64,000 nucleotides of DNA from Voacanga thouarsii. Lineage: Eukaryota; Streptophyta; Magnoliopsida; Gentianales; Apocynaceae. Below are positions 49,855 through 61,812 of this stretch, piece by piece; position 1 is the stretch's first letter; the number at the start of each line of letters is the position of its first letter. The translations under genes and the position numbers were made by a program. The notes under the pieces were generated by a model, which had not been told where the DNA came from, did not search any database, and saw nothing but the letters and a program-made list of their open reading frames with translations. The stretch lies in assembly GCA_026120185.1 (NCBI GenBank), contig JANUWF010001101.1:4836001-4900000 (forward strand), given 5' to 3'.

Positions 49855-50621
49855 GGTAGGTAAATAAACTTTGGTTTTTTAGCTACAAAATTAATGTTGC
49901 AGTGAAGGAATACATCAAGAAAAGCTCTACCTTATGGAAATCTATTATCTAGAGTGTTCAGTTATTTTCAAGTTGATTTAAATTCAATTCCTAGTGTTCC
50001 AACAAAGATGAATGTTTACAGCTTTAACTCCTTTAAGAGAATAGGCTATATGAGAATGGGTAATGAATGGAAGCTACTAAGAGACATTGAGGGTAAAAAA
50101 AGAGAAAATTTGATGAAAATCAAAGAAGAAGGAAAGTTTGTTCCTATTGCAGGAACAAAAAAAAAATTGATGATGATCCTTAAGTAGAATTCTCTGCTAA
50201 GGGAAAAGAAAAGGATGAGGGATTATCTGTGAGTATATTGGATGCCATCAACTCACTGGTTGTGAAGTTGGATAATCTCAGTTCTGAACTTCAAAGTCTT
50301 GGTAACAGATTGTCTGCAGTAGAACAGACTGCAAAAATTGATGCACTAGTGCCTTCCCCAACATTGTCTGCTCAAGAAAAGGAAGAACTTGTTTTTGAAA
50401 AAGAACCTAATCTACTTGTTGCAGAGGAAGAACATGCTACTGAGCAAACACAGAGAACATCTCTAATTAAGGAAACTGTAGCAACTTTTGCATCCTCTAA
50501 ACTACAATCATCTGGAAAGAGACAGAAACACATTGTGGTAAAGAGAAAATCCAACAGGATTGCTGGTCAACACTCTAAGAAAGGTGCCAGTTCAAAAGTT
50601 GAAACTATGAACATCTCCTAA
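49855..50621 (+). pseudogene. Sirevirus env-like ORF, second part
   Basis: Continuation after the solo LTR: open stretches at 49954-50187 and 50229-50621. The latter has a heptad-like LDAINSLVVKLDNLSSEL followed by SLGNRLSAVEQ, probably a coiled coil, then an acidic stretch and a basic Lys/Arg-rich end, stopping at 50621. A coiled coil near the C-terminus is described for Sirevirus env-like proteins. A frame change lies near 50190. Confidence 0.6.
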
Positions 50622-51882
50622 GAAGATCAGTTGGGCAGAATGATGTTCAAATGATATCTCTCAAACAATTTACTTTCTGAAAATTGAACAAATTACTTTT
50701 TTATTTTTTATTTAGATTATGCATAAAGGTAATTGATTATTTTCTGCATATTGCTTAAATTATGACTATTTCCTATTTGTCTATGTTCTATTTCTGCTTT
50801 CTTTATGATATTACTCTTTTTGATTGATGACAAATGGGGAGAAATGATTAGATTATAGACTGTATGAATAACTGGAATATGACTGATATATAGGTTAAGA
50901 CTGATATGAACTGTTATGATGCATTTTGAACTGATATGAACTTATCTGAACTGCATGAATGACTTGTGATATTGGTTAAGATATAAAGAGTGATATGAAC
51001 TGATATTAGAATTATATAATCTGATATGATACTATTTTGGAAACTATTTGATCTACTGGATATAATTGTTGACAAATGATTGAAAGTTTCTGCTTGGAAT
51101 GTTGGGATAATTTTTTACTAAACCTTTGTTTACAATACCTTATGGTTGATTTGATGAACTGCTTGATATTCAGCTTATGGTCACTCAAATCTTTTTATCC
51201 AAAAGTATTCTCTTTATAATGAAGGTATCTTTGAGACTAATTTGACGAGATAAGGATATGATTCTATGACTAAATCAAAATTTCAATCAGATGGACTGTT
51301 TAAATAGTCTTTGAAAAACTGGAAAAACCATTATTTCGTGCATTGTGTTAGAGGGAGTTTTGGACTCATATTTTCTTGATCCAAAAAAAAATCTTCTTCT
51401 AAGAGACATACTGATTTGAGAACACACCTTTTGGATATCCAAAACCCGTATCTAAAATGTATTTCTAAAAAAGACTCGTTTTATACATACTTTCAAAACT
51501 GTTTTGGACATACGTTTTAGACGTACAAAATTTGATTTCTATTTTTCCCTCTTATTTTGAAATGTTCATATAAGTAAATATTAAGGGGGAGCATATTATC
51601 ATATAACTTGTCTACTATCTCTCTTTTATTTATTAAATCATTTTGAATATTTATAAAGATATGGAGATAGGATAGGCCTTAGGCTCATTGAGTCAGGCTT
51701 ACGAGCAAATGCTTTAAAATCATCCATCTTAAACTCATAAACTCTCTTTGAGACCTTTAACGAGAGATTGCATTTCAATAAAAATTTATTTGTATCTCTC
51801 TCGATCAACATGTTCACTCTATACATATTTTTGTTCTTTATATATATATAGCAATTTTTTTTTATCATGTTTGTCATCATTC
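50622..51882 (+). other. Sirevirus 3' untranslated region
   Basis: AT-rich and noncoding. 50860-51060 repeats short GATATGAACTG-like words. 51355-51545 carries several TTTTGGA and TCCAAAA motifs, with a 38-bp repeat of 44005-44042 at 51445-51482. Confidence 0.6.
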
Positions 51883-51896
51883 AAAAAGGGGGAGAT
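51883..51896 (+). other. Polypurine tract of the Sirevirus
   Basis: AAAAAGGGGGAGAT directly before the 3' LTR. Confidence 0.9.
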
Positions 51897-53092
51897 TGTT
51901 AGCCCTAACGATTTTCTCCTATGTTTTGACTTATGACAAACATTAATATGAACTAACTTGTGTAATCTATTGTGATTGGACATATTTGACCTCTGTTCTT
52001 CTAAGGCATTCAGTTATAATTGTTAGGCAACTCTTAGTAATTGAATTCAAGTATGGAAGATCAAAAAGAAGATCAAAGTATACGGGATTACATACTAAGA
52101 AGTCCTTATAAGAAGAACTTTAGATTAGGAAGTGTTATTAAGGTATTTCTATTAATTCCTAAATCTTTTTACCTTTTGATTCAATTTATTTTTACCTTGA
52201 AGCACACAAAGAAGAAGATTTCAAAGTTTTGAAAATCTTAGAATTTTGAATTGAGTAGTTTGGATGTTTCCGCATCCAAAATATTCGTCTAAAATCCTGT
52301 AAACTGTGTTGAAATGTTTCTGCTTGAAAAAGTACCATTTTGGACTTACCTTTTGGATACATCGTCGCTCGAAACCTGAGTCCAAAATACGGATAAATTT
52401 AATAAAAAATTATAGCCATTTTATAGCCGTTGACATTTCACTTTTTGGTTCTATAAATAGCCTCTAAGTAAGATTAGACATAAGATTTTTGCAACATTCC
52501 TCTAATAAACTCTATTGCTCAAATGTTTACAAAAATCTCCTTTTATCAAGTGCTTCAAAGTAAATTCATATTATGTCTAAGGTAAAAGTGTTTGTACTTT
52601 GTACCTTAGTGAACATCTGCTCAAATAAGTGAGCTTTTACTATTCTATTATTATTCAGTCTTCTTTGTAGTACAAGGGTATGGTGTAAAACCCATTTGGG
52701 TTGAACCTTGTTGTGATTATTTGTTTGAGAGGTTTTGGAAAATCTAGTGTGGTGATCCTCTCGTGTATGTGGTATAGGTTGATTTCATTACGTGGACTAA
52801 ATGAAATTTGATTGAAAATCCTTAAGTGTGAGCTTAAGGTAGTGGACGTAGATCTTGGTAGATAGAACCACTATATATTCTGTGTCTGATTTCTTTTCAT
52901 TAATCATTTACTGCTTTGTGTTTCTTTTTTTGTCTGAATCTAGATATATCTTAGAGAGTTCTTGGATAACTTTCTTTGTCACCATAAAGTCGGTCTAAGA
53001 AACTTGGTGATCTGTTTTATACTACATTTCAGACAAGTCAAATAAATTTTAGCTTGCCAAAAACCTTATTCACCCATCTCTAAGGTTTTTCA
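51897..53092 (+). repeat. Sirevirus 3' LTR (1196 bp)
   Basis: It starts TGTTAGCCCTAACG and ends GGTTTTTCA, matching the 5' LTR throughout except for the microsatellite. Confidence 0.95.
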
Positions 53093-53097
53093 TTATT

Positions 53098-53440
53098 GAA
53101 TGCAACAACAACATGTCCAAACTTTTATAGTTATACGTTTGAATTACAAGAATTTGGGACCAGTTGGCATTTGTAGATCCAACATGGCCTAATACATAAG
53201 CAATGCACTTTCTATACTGATCTTCATGATTGTCAACATATTTGACACTTGTTGATGATTCTCAAAGATGAATCTAAGTCCTTCTACAAATCCCTACTTC
53301 ATTGAGGGTTTCTACCAAACCTTGACATTATAATTAAAGAATTAATTATTAAGGAGACGAGACTTAACACTTTTCGCATGGAAAAGCCTGCCCCAATTAT
53401 TGATGTTGTCCTTGCCATACAAAACTTATCTTTTTAGACT
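53098..53440 (+). pseudogene. Copia gag relic, right part
   Basis: Continues the relic of 37236-37573. It shows LQEFGTSWHL (usual form: IWDQLAL), LLMILKDESKSFYKSLLH, GFLPNLD and KETRLNTF, the known order of motifs in this Gag type (typical RASLLHRSPLP and SEETRL). Several stops and frame changes. Confidence 0.75.
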
Positions 53441-53795
53441 CCTTAGAACTCAGCTATAAAAGGAGTAGTCACCATATCTTTTAATGTCGAAAATTGCACA
53501 AACAAAATTCCAGACTGTTAGTATTGAGTATCACACAAGTACAACATTAAATTAAAAATTCATCAGAGTTGAGAATTGCATGCTTATTTTTTCCCTCTTG
53601 GATTAGAAGAAATTGTGACAGCAACTAAATTTGGTTGGTTAATAGGTTGTACGGGACTTGTCTGCATCATGAACTCTGAAGATGTACCAATTGGAAAACC
53701 TACAGAACCTCTGCATCTATGCATGAATTGCATGTAAAGGCTGAAGCTTTTCACCTTCCAAGATATTTTCTAAACCTCATAAATTAAGCTACCAA
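53441..53795. other. Unassigned stretch, possible terminal exon
   Basis: No match to the other elements, apart from a weak primer-binding-site-like TTGGTAGC next to LTR D. On the minus strand about 53598-53725 is open for about 40 codons and ends ISSNPRGKK and a stop, preceded by a possible AG acceptor. It could be the last exon of a host gene or part of the leader of element D. I do not recognise it. Confidence 0.25.
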
Positions 53796-54530
53796 TGAAA
53801 ATAGGTTAAGATTATTTTTCTTGAGAAAGAAAATTGAGAGAGAAGGAGAGCTAGAAGAAAGCTGGCGGTTAGGGCTTCTCAAACCTTTCATCTGGTCAGC
53901 ATCCTCATGGCTCAGCAACCTTAGTTCATGACGGCTCAAGGTTTTTTCCACCAACTAGACCTTTTATTATTTATCTTGGGACTTTTATTAAAACCTAAAA
54001 TAGTAAAACTTTTATCCACTTTATTTATTATTTTATTTAGGTTTTTTAATTTAACTAAAACAATAATAATAAATAAATGATCCAATATAACTATTGAGCC
54101 AATCCTTAATTATTTTATTCAAGGCCATATTTCAAATTAGACTTCCTAAAATTAATTAATTAATCTAGTCCATGAATTAATCTTGGACTTGATTAATTAT
54201 TCTAGTCCAATGGATATTCTAGAATAAATTAAATTCTATAATTTATCAAACATTTTAAATAATTTGTGAAACGACTAAAATGGTCATTTAGGTTTCAAAA
54301 GCTATCTTAAGGAGCAAAAGATATATTATCCTTGACTACTAAAATTATCAAAATGCCTTTACTAATTAAATAACTGCATTTTGTATTTTAAATATTGTTA
54401 TTCATCACAATATGAAGATATTGACCCTGGGGATAATTCTGCAATAGCGTTGTCCTCGACCTACATGTGTAATGATGAAAACATCCCTCCATGTAGCACC
54501 GATCATTGATATAGGATTGATTTGTACTAT
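53796..54530 (-). repeat. Copia LTR fragment D
   Basis: Resembles the LTRs of A and C; for example 54290-54500 aligns with 16760-16960. It starts TGAAAATAGG at the inner end. It is cut at 54531, where the LTR of element C begins in the middle of the D sequence, so C inserted into D. Confidence 0.6.
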
Positions 54531-56213
54531 TGAATGATCAAAATGGAAAACATCAAAGAAAAAGCAGCGGAAAATTTTTAGTTTTTCGAGCTACATCTAG
54601 GAGAGAGTACTTACTTTTCTTGATTGGTCGCGGATTAACCAACGAGGGTTCGGGTTGCACTGGAACTTGCATTGGAAGGGGAGAAGAAGGTGCCTACGGT
54701 TCGACTGGTATTCCCGCCAATCTTCTACTCCTACGCATCAAGCGTCTTCAAGCTTTCTATCTTCGTCTTCTGGAGTATGACTCTACCTTACTCTTGGGTT
54801 AGCTTGGTGAAAGCTCATTCTTTGGATAATTAAGATACTCTCCAAGAAAGAAAGAAGAGAAGAACGTGGAACAGAGAGAGAGGAAAAGACGGCACACCAA
54901 AGAGTAAAGAACCCCAAAATAACATTAGTAATTTTTTCCATCTTTTCCCTCTTATTTTTAGCCTGCCTTAAAACTTCCTCAAGCCCTAATGGCCTTGGTG
55001 CTATGCTCATAAATCAGTCCAAGACTGGCTCAATCCTCTTAATTAATTAATTAATTATCTTTTCTGGGCTTCATTAAATACTCAAGACTAATTAATTAAT
55101 TCTAATTGGACTCTTCATATATGTCAACATATATCAGTCTAATTAAATAATTTATTCCAGTCCAATTCTCTTAATTAATTAATTAATTATCTTTTTTAGG
55201 CCTTATTAAAACCCAAAATTAATTAATCAATTCTAATTGGACTCTTAGAATAAATTTTATTTCTCTTCAAAATAATTATGCATTAAGCTCAGATTGTGTC
55301 TAAATAATACCAAGGTAACTTGAGCTACTTCGAGGATCGAGAGACATATTATTCATGGTTACTAAAATGAACAAAATGCCCTTACTATTAAATAGTTGCA
55401 TTTTATCATTTTAAATATTTTCATTAATCACCATATGAAATTATTGACCCCAAAAATAATATTGCTAAAGTAATGTTTCTGACCTACAAATCTCTATTCC
55501 AATAATCCATGACTCATTTGAATGTACTTGCTTATCATTGAAAGTTATCCAAAAGCACACATTCTGGAGTCACGTTCCTAGGCCCCTGGATCATTAGATT
55601 ATCCTGGACAATCACAAGAGGGTGATTTAGCTTCACAAAGTAAGCATACAAACTCTGTTGCATGAGTCCGTCTTAACTAACTAGAGTAATACACCCAATA
55701 TACAAGGATATTGATCTCACAAAAGAAATTTCACCCAACATACATCAAAATATAAAATTCTAACTTCGCCAGACTACCAACTCATACTTAAGTATGAAGG
55801 TATCCGTCCATACTGTAGCAATAATAGTCTAATCTCTACACTTATTGTACTTTAAGAGAGACCACGACTGCAAATCCAATTCTACATATTTGAATTACGT
55901 TTATGCCAATGATGTGAGTGAACTACTCACTGAATTAAGGTAAACCATTCCTCATTAAAAATTATGATATAATAGTCTTACCTTAATAAAATGCCCAATT
56001 CCCAAACGACAAAGAGCTCAATTTTACTTGTATGATAAGTACTCATGGTCTATACCTTACTGTGAAGAACAACCCAACACATAGACCATTACTTGTTATA
56101 CTTGGACCTTAAATGTGCAATAATATAAAAAACAAACTAAATTGAATGAATAAATATTTTATTGCAATATGTTTACTTAGAATACATAGTCTTTGAGTGC
56201 ATACTTTCTAACA
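54531..56213 (-). repeat. Copia C 3' LTR (1683 bp)
   Basis: On the minus strand it runs from TGTTAGAAAGTATGCAC to TTTTGATCATTCA. Matches 61813-63117. Confidence 0.85.
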
Positions 56214-56223
56214 ATCTCCTATT
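56214..56223 (-). other. Polypurine tract of copia C
   Basis: Minus strand AATAGGAGAT before the LTR; it has drifted from the AAGTGGGAGAT of element A. Confidence 0.55.
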
Positions 56224-57820
56224 TACATTACAAAGACTAAGAAAGTACATAAGTACCTACCCTTATGACATCTAAGTATATGCGAAATACCTTTTCTGTC
56301 AAAGGCTTGGTAAAGAGATTCATTAGATTGTTGACAAAGGAAATCTGATCGACCACAATCTCTCGTTTCTGAATGAACTTCCGAGCGAGGTGATACTTCA
56401 TTTCTATGTGCTTGTCCTTCTTATAGTTTCGAGGTTCTTTACATTGTGACACCGCTCCAAAGTTATCACAATAAATAGTGACAAGCCTATCCATGTGTGG
56501 TACTACTTTAGTTCTATGAGGAACTTCCGAAGCCACACAACTTCTTTAGAAGCTTTTGAAACAGCAACATACTTAGCTTCCATGGTAGAATCAGTAATGC
56601 AAGATTGCTTAATACTTCTCTATGAAATAGCTCCTCCAGACAAAGTGAAGACATATCCACTAGTGAATTTTCTTTCATCTTTATCCACCTGAAAGTCTAA
56701 GTCTATGTAACTGGTAGGAACTAAATCATCAACACAATATACAAGCATAAAATCTCTCGTTTCCTTGAGATATTTGAGTATATGCTTCACGGCTTGCCAG
56801 TGAGCTTCTTATAGGTTTGACTGATATCTACTAACTATGCCTATTGCAAAACAGATATTTGGTCTAGTACAAAGCATAGCATAAATGAAACTTCCTACAG
56901 CCGAAGCATAAGGGATCCTGCTCATTTTTTTGCTTGTCTTCCTATGTCTAAGGACATTGCTTAGAAGATAAGGATAATCCATGTTTAAAGGGTATAATCG
57001 CCCCTTTATATTGATTAATGTTGTACTTGACCAATACCTTGTCAATATAAGCAGATTGGGGTAAGCCTAACATTCTCTACTTCTTATCTCTAAGAAGCTT
57101 AATGCCTAGAATATAGATATCTTCTTCCAAATCTTTCATACTAAATTGACTAGATAGCCAAACCTTAACGGATGACAATGTCCCTATATCATTTTCAATG
57201 AGTAGAATGTCATCCACATAAAGTACCAAGAAACTCACTTAGCCACTATCTGATTTCCTATACACACACGGTTCATCCACGTTTTGAATGAAACCATAAG
57301 CTTTCATAGTTTCATCAAAATATTTTTTCCATGCTTGTGACGCTTGCTTAAGTTTATAGATGAACTTCTTAAATTTACAAACCATTTTTTTTTATCCTCT
57401 AGCAACAAAACCTTCTAGTTGGGACATATAGATGTCTTCGCTAAAATAGCCAGTTAAGAAGGTCGTATTGACATCTATTTGTCATATTTCATAATCATAA
57501 TGACATGTGATGGCTAAAAGAATTCGGATAAACTTCAGTATGGTTACTGGTGAAAAGGTTTCCTCATAATTGATCCCTTCTTTCTGAGTATAACTTTTAG
57601 CAACTAACCTTGCTTTATAGGTTTCAACCTTTCCATCCGCACCTCTCTTCTACTTGTATACCCACTTACACCCAATGAGTTTTATTCCATCAGGTACAAT
57701 GACAAAATTCCAGACCTGATTAAGGTACATACACTCAATCTCGATATTCATGACTAGCTGCCATTTGTCTGCATCAGCATCAACAATGGCTTCCTCGTAT
57801 CTAGTGAAATCTTGTTCCTA
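56224..57820 (-). pseudogene. Copia C reverse transcriptase-RNase H relic
   Basis: RNase H (56237-56700) keeps the IYCDN motif and the segment missing from family B. RT (about 56800-57640) keeps IDVNT in place of MDVKT, and VLYVDDILLI near 57215. YGLKQAS has become YKLKQAS. Stops near 57250, 57400 and 57482 and several frame changes. Close in sequence to element A. Confidence 0.8.
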
Positions 57821-59220
57821 ATGATCAGAGATTACATCATAGATCTCTCCAGTCCACTTTTCTGGAACTCTTGTGATCCTCTCACTATGACAAGACTCAG
57901 TTTGTATAGGAACATCCGGTAGTGTTTTCCTTGATTCCTTAATCAGGGTGTTAGAAGTAGATAAAGTTAAATCAGTGACCAACTTCTCTTCTAACTCTAT
58001 TCTACTTGAAACTATAGTGAAAGTAACTTGTTCATCCTCTAAATATTTAGCATTAGTACTAACAAGTACTTTATATTCTTCAGGATGATAGAAATATCCA
58101 CCCTTGTTCCTTTTGGGTACCCAATAAAGTAGCATAACTCCAATCTTGGTGCTAGCTTACTTCCCTTTGTTAGCACATAAGTTGGAAATCCCATATCTTA
58201 AGATGGTTCAAACTGAACTTTTGTCCATTTCACATTTCATAGGATGTCCTAGGTACTGATTTAGAAGGCACAAAGTTCAAAATATATGCTGCTGTTTCTA
58301 AGAAAAACCTCCAAAAAGAAATAGGAAGAGACGCATGACTCATCATGATTCTGACTATTTCCATCAAAGTTCTATTTCTTCTCTCAGCTACTTCGTTCTA
58401 TTAGGGAGTCCTAAGCGCAGTTAACTGAGATACTATGCCGTGATGTACTAAGTATTCCTTAAACTCACCAAGGAGGCACTTTCCACCATAATCCGTTCTC
58501 AAAGTTTTGATTAATTTACCTATTTGACGCTCCACTAAACTCCTTGAATTTATCAAAAAAGTCAAACTTGCGCTTTATCAGATAAATATAACCAAAACGA
58601 GTGTGATCATCTGTGAAAATGATGAAGTACTCGTAGCCTCCCCTAGCTGGTGTAGTCATCGGACCATAAACATCCGTATGAACTAGTGCTAATATTTTCA
58701 TGGCCCTAGCTGGTGTAGTCATCGGACCATAAACTTACGCCTTTTGGTCATTTTACCTTTAAGGCATAATTCACACTGAGGCCATTCTTCCAATCTCAAT
58801 GAACCTAAAGGCCCATCATGGATTAACCTCTAAATCCGATTGAGATTTATATGTCCCAATCTTAAATACTACAAATACAAGTCATTTGATATGGCCTTTC
58901 TCTTTTTATTATCAGGTTCAGTTTGAGTATTATTTACTTGATTTCTAATAGGATGTATATAAAAGAGATTTCTATACATGTTTCCTGTACAATTAAATTA
59001 CCATCTCTACTGATGGAAACACCAGAATGGAAAGAAACGGAATATCCTTGATTCATTAATTTGGAAACTGAAATCAAATTCTGTTTAAAATAAGAAACAT
59101 ATAAAATATCTTTTAAAATTAACTTCCTATTACAATAAACAATAAGCTCAAGATCTCCTCATGCTTTAGCCCATATTCTTTTTCCATTGCCTACTTGAAG
59201 TCCATGCTTACTTTTGCTGA
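57821..59220 (-). pseudogene. Copia C integrase relic
   Basis: The acidic triad can still be read in pieces: LVHTDVYG (near 58700), RTDYGG (near 58490) and VAERRNR (near 58380), in different frames. The linker at 57818-58135 is acidic and Ser/Thr-rich. A 31-bp exact direct repeat (58641-58671 and 58704-58734) lies in the core. GAG-pre remains at about 58800-59170. Confidence 0.8.
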
Positions 59221-60155
59221 GTCTCCTTGTCCTTCTGAACCCCTACAAAGAGTTGCAGACATGGTCAATGGCTCCAGAATCAACTATCCAGGAAGATGTT
59301 GATCCAACCATCAAAATAGACTCTAGGTATAGAACAATACTTGAAGTAGACTTGGCTAAGAAGTTCGGACAACCTTTCTTCCAATGCTCCTTCTTACCAC
59401 ACTTGAAGCATTTGCCTTCGGGATTCCCATTGGGCTTAGCCTGACCAGATATGTTGGGCTAGGTTCCTACATTGTTTTGGACCTTATTCTTCTTGAATTT
59501 CTTAGGCTTTGCCTTAATTCCAGAAGAATAAATAGAATGAGAGACCAAAACCTTTGACACGGGTTTCATGATCTTCTTTGCCGCTTGGAGCTCTTTCATA
59601 AATTCCATGAGATTCATATCTAATTGTTTATATTGTAGTTCAACTTAAACTGAGAATATGAATCAGGCAGAGTTTCAAGAACATGTTAATTTGGCTCTCA
59701 GGATCCATCGTTGCGCCTAGGACCTCGGCCTCCTGGAATTAGGCAATCATCTTAAGCAGATATTCTCGAACAGATGCCCCCTTAGCCATCCTAGTATTCA
59801 TGATTGCCCTGAGAGCTTCCTACCTTGCTGGCCAGCTCTTGTTAGCAAACATAATACGCAATGACAAATCAATGTTATATGTAGTGGCCATGTGCTTATG
59901 TTTAAATTGAAGCACACTAGACATGGAAGCTAACATATAGCACTTAGCCATCTTATCGGCTTTCTTCCATGCTTTGTTGGCCTCTCACTCCTTATCAGTG
60001 GATTCTTCCCCAATCTCAATACAGGGAACTGTAAGAACATACTTGTACCCCTCAACAGTGAGTACTATGTTCATGTTCCCCTTCCAATTCATATAATTTG
60101 GGTCTATCAACTTATTCTCCTTGAGAATGATTGACAATAGACTGAAACCAAACAT
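59221..60155 (-). pseudogene. Copia C gag and protease relic
   Basis: ATG at 60155 starts MFGFSLLSIILKENKLIDP. The capsid-like part resembles that of element A (KHKHMATTYNI, GASVREYLLKMI). The zinc knuckle is complete (CFKCGKKEHWKKGC, near 59371-59412), and the protease active site is DSGAIDHVCNSL (near 59250-59290). Stops near 59985, 59820 and 59740 and frame changes near 59680 break it. Confidence 0.85.
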
Positions 60156-61289
60156 TTTTGAATTACTGCAAAAAAATATTCATTTAGTTTGCAAGAAATA
60201 AAAATGCACATTCTTTAAATTATTTCTTTGATAATAAATAACTCTTAAAATCATTATTAATAATATAAATAGTTTGGCTCTTAGAAAAACTAACAGAGAT
60301 TCATAGAAAGATTAATAACATTCTAAGTTAAGTGTACAACCATCACGAATCAAAATTTCTTAAATAGGTAATGGTCTAGAAAGAATTCCACCGATAGGAT
60401 GGCCACTGATTCACACCACTTACGAAAAATCTAGTTCTAAAAACCTCCAATATAGGTTGGTCGATCATAGCAAAGACCCTAGGCATTTAATTTTACTCTT
60501 CCATTAGTTCTAGATACTTGTGGAAATCCATCCTATAGGGGGGTCATGCTCAGAATAATACGAGAAAATCTACTATCTTTAATAAGAGTTGTGATGGAAA
60601 CCATGAGGTCATTGGAACCCCTCTCCTACTTAATCTTTTATTGAAAATAGAGTTTTAGGCCCAAAACATTTTCTATAATCTTATAATTTCATTAACTTTA
60701 GTAAAAAACTAAAATTCAATATTATTCTCTATGTTAATGATTAAATCATTTGAGAGAATAAACTATGAATTTATTTTACTATTCTAAGTTAATAACTAAG
60801 TAAACCTTTATTAAATAACCTTAAGTTTAACATTATTCTCTATGTTAAGGATTAAACCCTCTAAGAGAATAAACTATGAACTCTTTTATTTTTAGAGTTT
60901 TTTAGATTAAAACGTTTTATCAAAAACCGTTCTATCTAGTGAGACTTTGGTCTCACAAGAACTTGCGTATTTGATTACAAAAATGAAATAAGCATGATAA
61001 TAAAAGTAAACTTTTTCATGCTCAAGCTATTCATTTATTCTTAAGTGACCAAACAATGGATTAAATATCATGAATTAAAAATTAATGATCGTGTTTAATC
61101 CTAAGGTGGTTCTATCTTTTACTACTCATTTTCATGCAAATTATTCATCCATAGATAAATAAAACTATTGCAGAAAATTAACCTCATATAATAGTTTCAA
61201 AACATGATTACATCATGGAAAATTGACGTACAGAACTTTAGCAGTACTCTCTCTTTTCTTGGACAAAATTGCACGCATCTTCCTCTAGG

Positions 61290-61344
61290 CAGAATGGACC
61301 TGGCGTCGGGTCTATTGGGCCCTCCTGGCACCGAGTCTACTCTG
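61290..61344. repeat. 55-bp palindromic leader unit I (C)
   Basis: Arms CAGAATGGACCTGGCGTCGG and CTGGCACCGAGTCTACTCTG around a central GGGCCC. 17-18 of 21 arm positions can pair as RNA, counting G-U pairs. Confidence 0.65.
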
Positions 61345-61367
61345 TTTCTCCAAAACCTCCGGTTGGG

Positions 61368-61422
61368 CAGAGTGAACTTGGTGCCTAATCTGATCGGGCC
61401 ACCTAGCGCTGGGTCCATTCTG
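61368..61422. repeat. 55-bp palindromic leader unit II (C)
   Basis: Arms CAGAGTGAACTTGGTGCC and AGCGCTGGGTCCATTCTG around GGGCC. Same length as unit I, 23 bp away. Confidence 0.65.
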
Positions 61423-61797
61423 GAGTTCACCGATTTTTGAAAAAATCCTACTTTTAAGCCATTTTTCAGCCCTCAACAATTCTAGTAATCACGTTCTTCA
61501 ATCCTCGAAATTTACAAGTTAAAAGAAATGCAAAGCCAGGCATAAAAACATGCCTTTACAAGCACCTATGCCTCTAACTATTAGGCGTATAATGAATTTA
61601 CTTAAAATCAGAAAAAAAAAAAACGATAGGAAAACCATTAGAATACATGATTCTATGCCTCTAACCGCGAGGCGTACATGAACTCTAAAAACTAATAGAT
61701 GAGGGATCACATGAAATCACAAATTTCATTTTTAATTGCAAAAAAAACCACCCTTTCTAGTTTTTAACCCTAGAACATGCTCCTAGATGAAAACCGT

Positions 61798-61810
61798 GAC
61801 TCTGATACCA
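61798..61810 (-). other. Primer-binding site of copia C
   Basis: Minus strand TGGTATCAGAGTC is complementary to initiator Met-tRNA, two bases inside the LTR. Confidence 0.8.
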
Positions 61811-61812
61811 CT

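Larger units (their letters stand above)
60156..61797 (-). other. Copia C leader
   Basis: Untranslated 1.6 kb. Contains repeated words such as TTATTCTCTATGTTAA (60722 and 60834), a short CTATGCCTCTAAC repeat (61566, 61655) and two 55-bp GC-rich palindromic units (61290-61422). ORFs on both strands over those units are side effects of their palindromic, GC-rich make-up. Confidence 0.65.

Noticed and set aside
54530..55010. 90-codon plus ORF, with a 90-codon similar ORF at 61812-62084
   Set aside because: The similarity arises because both are the same place in the two LTRs of copia C; they are antisense to the element and show no domain.
61197..61440. Overlapping ORFs on both strands (77 and 78 codons)
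   Set aside because: Explained by the palindromic GC-rich leader units, which read alike on both strands.
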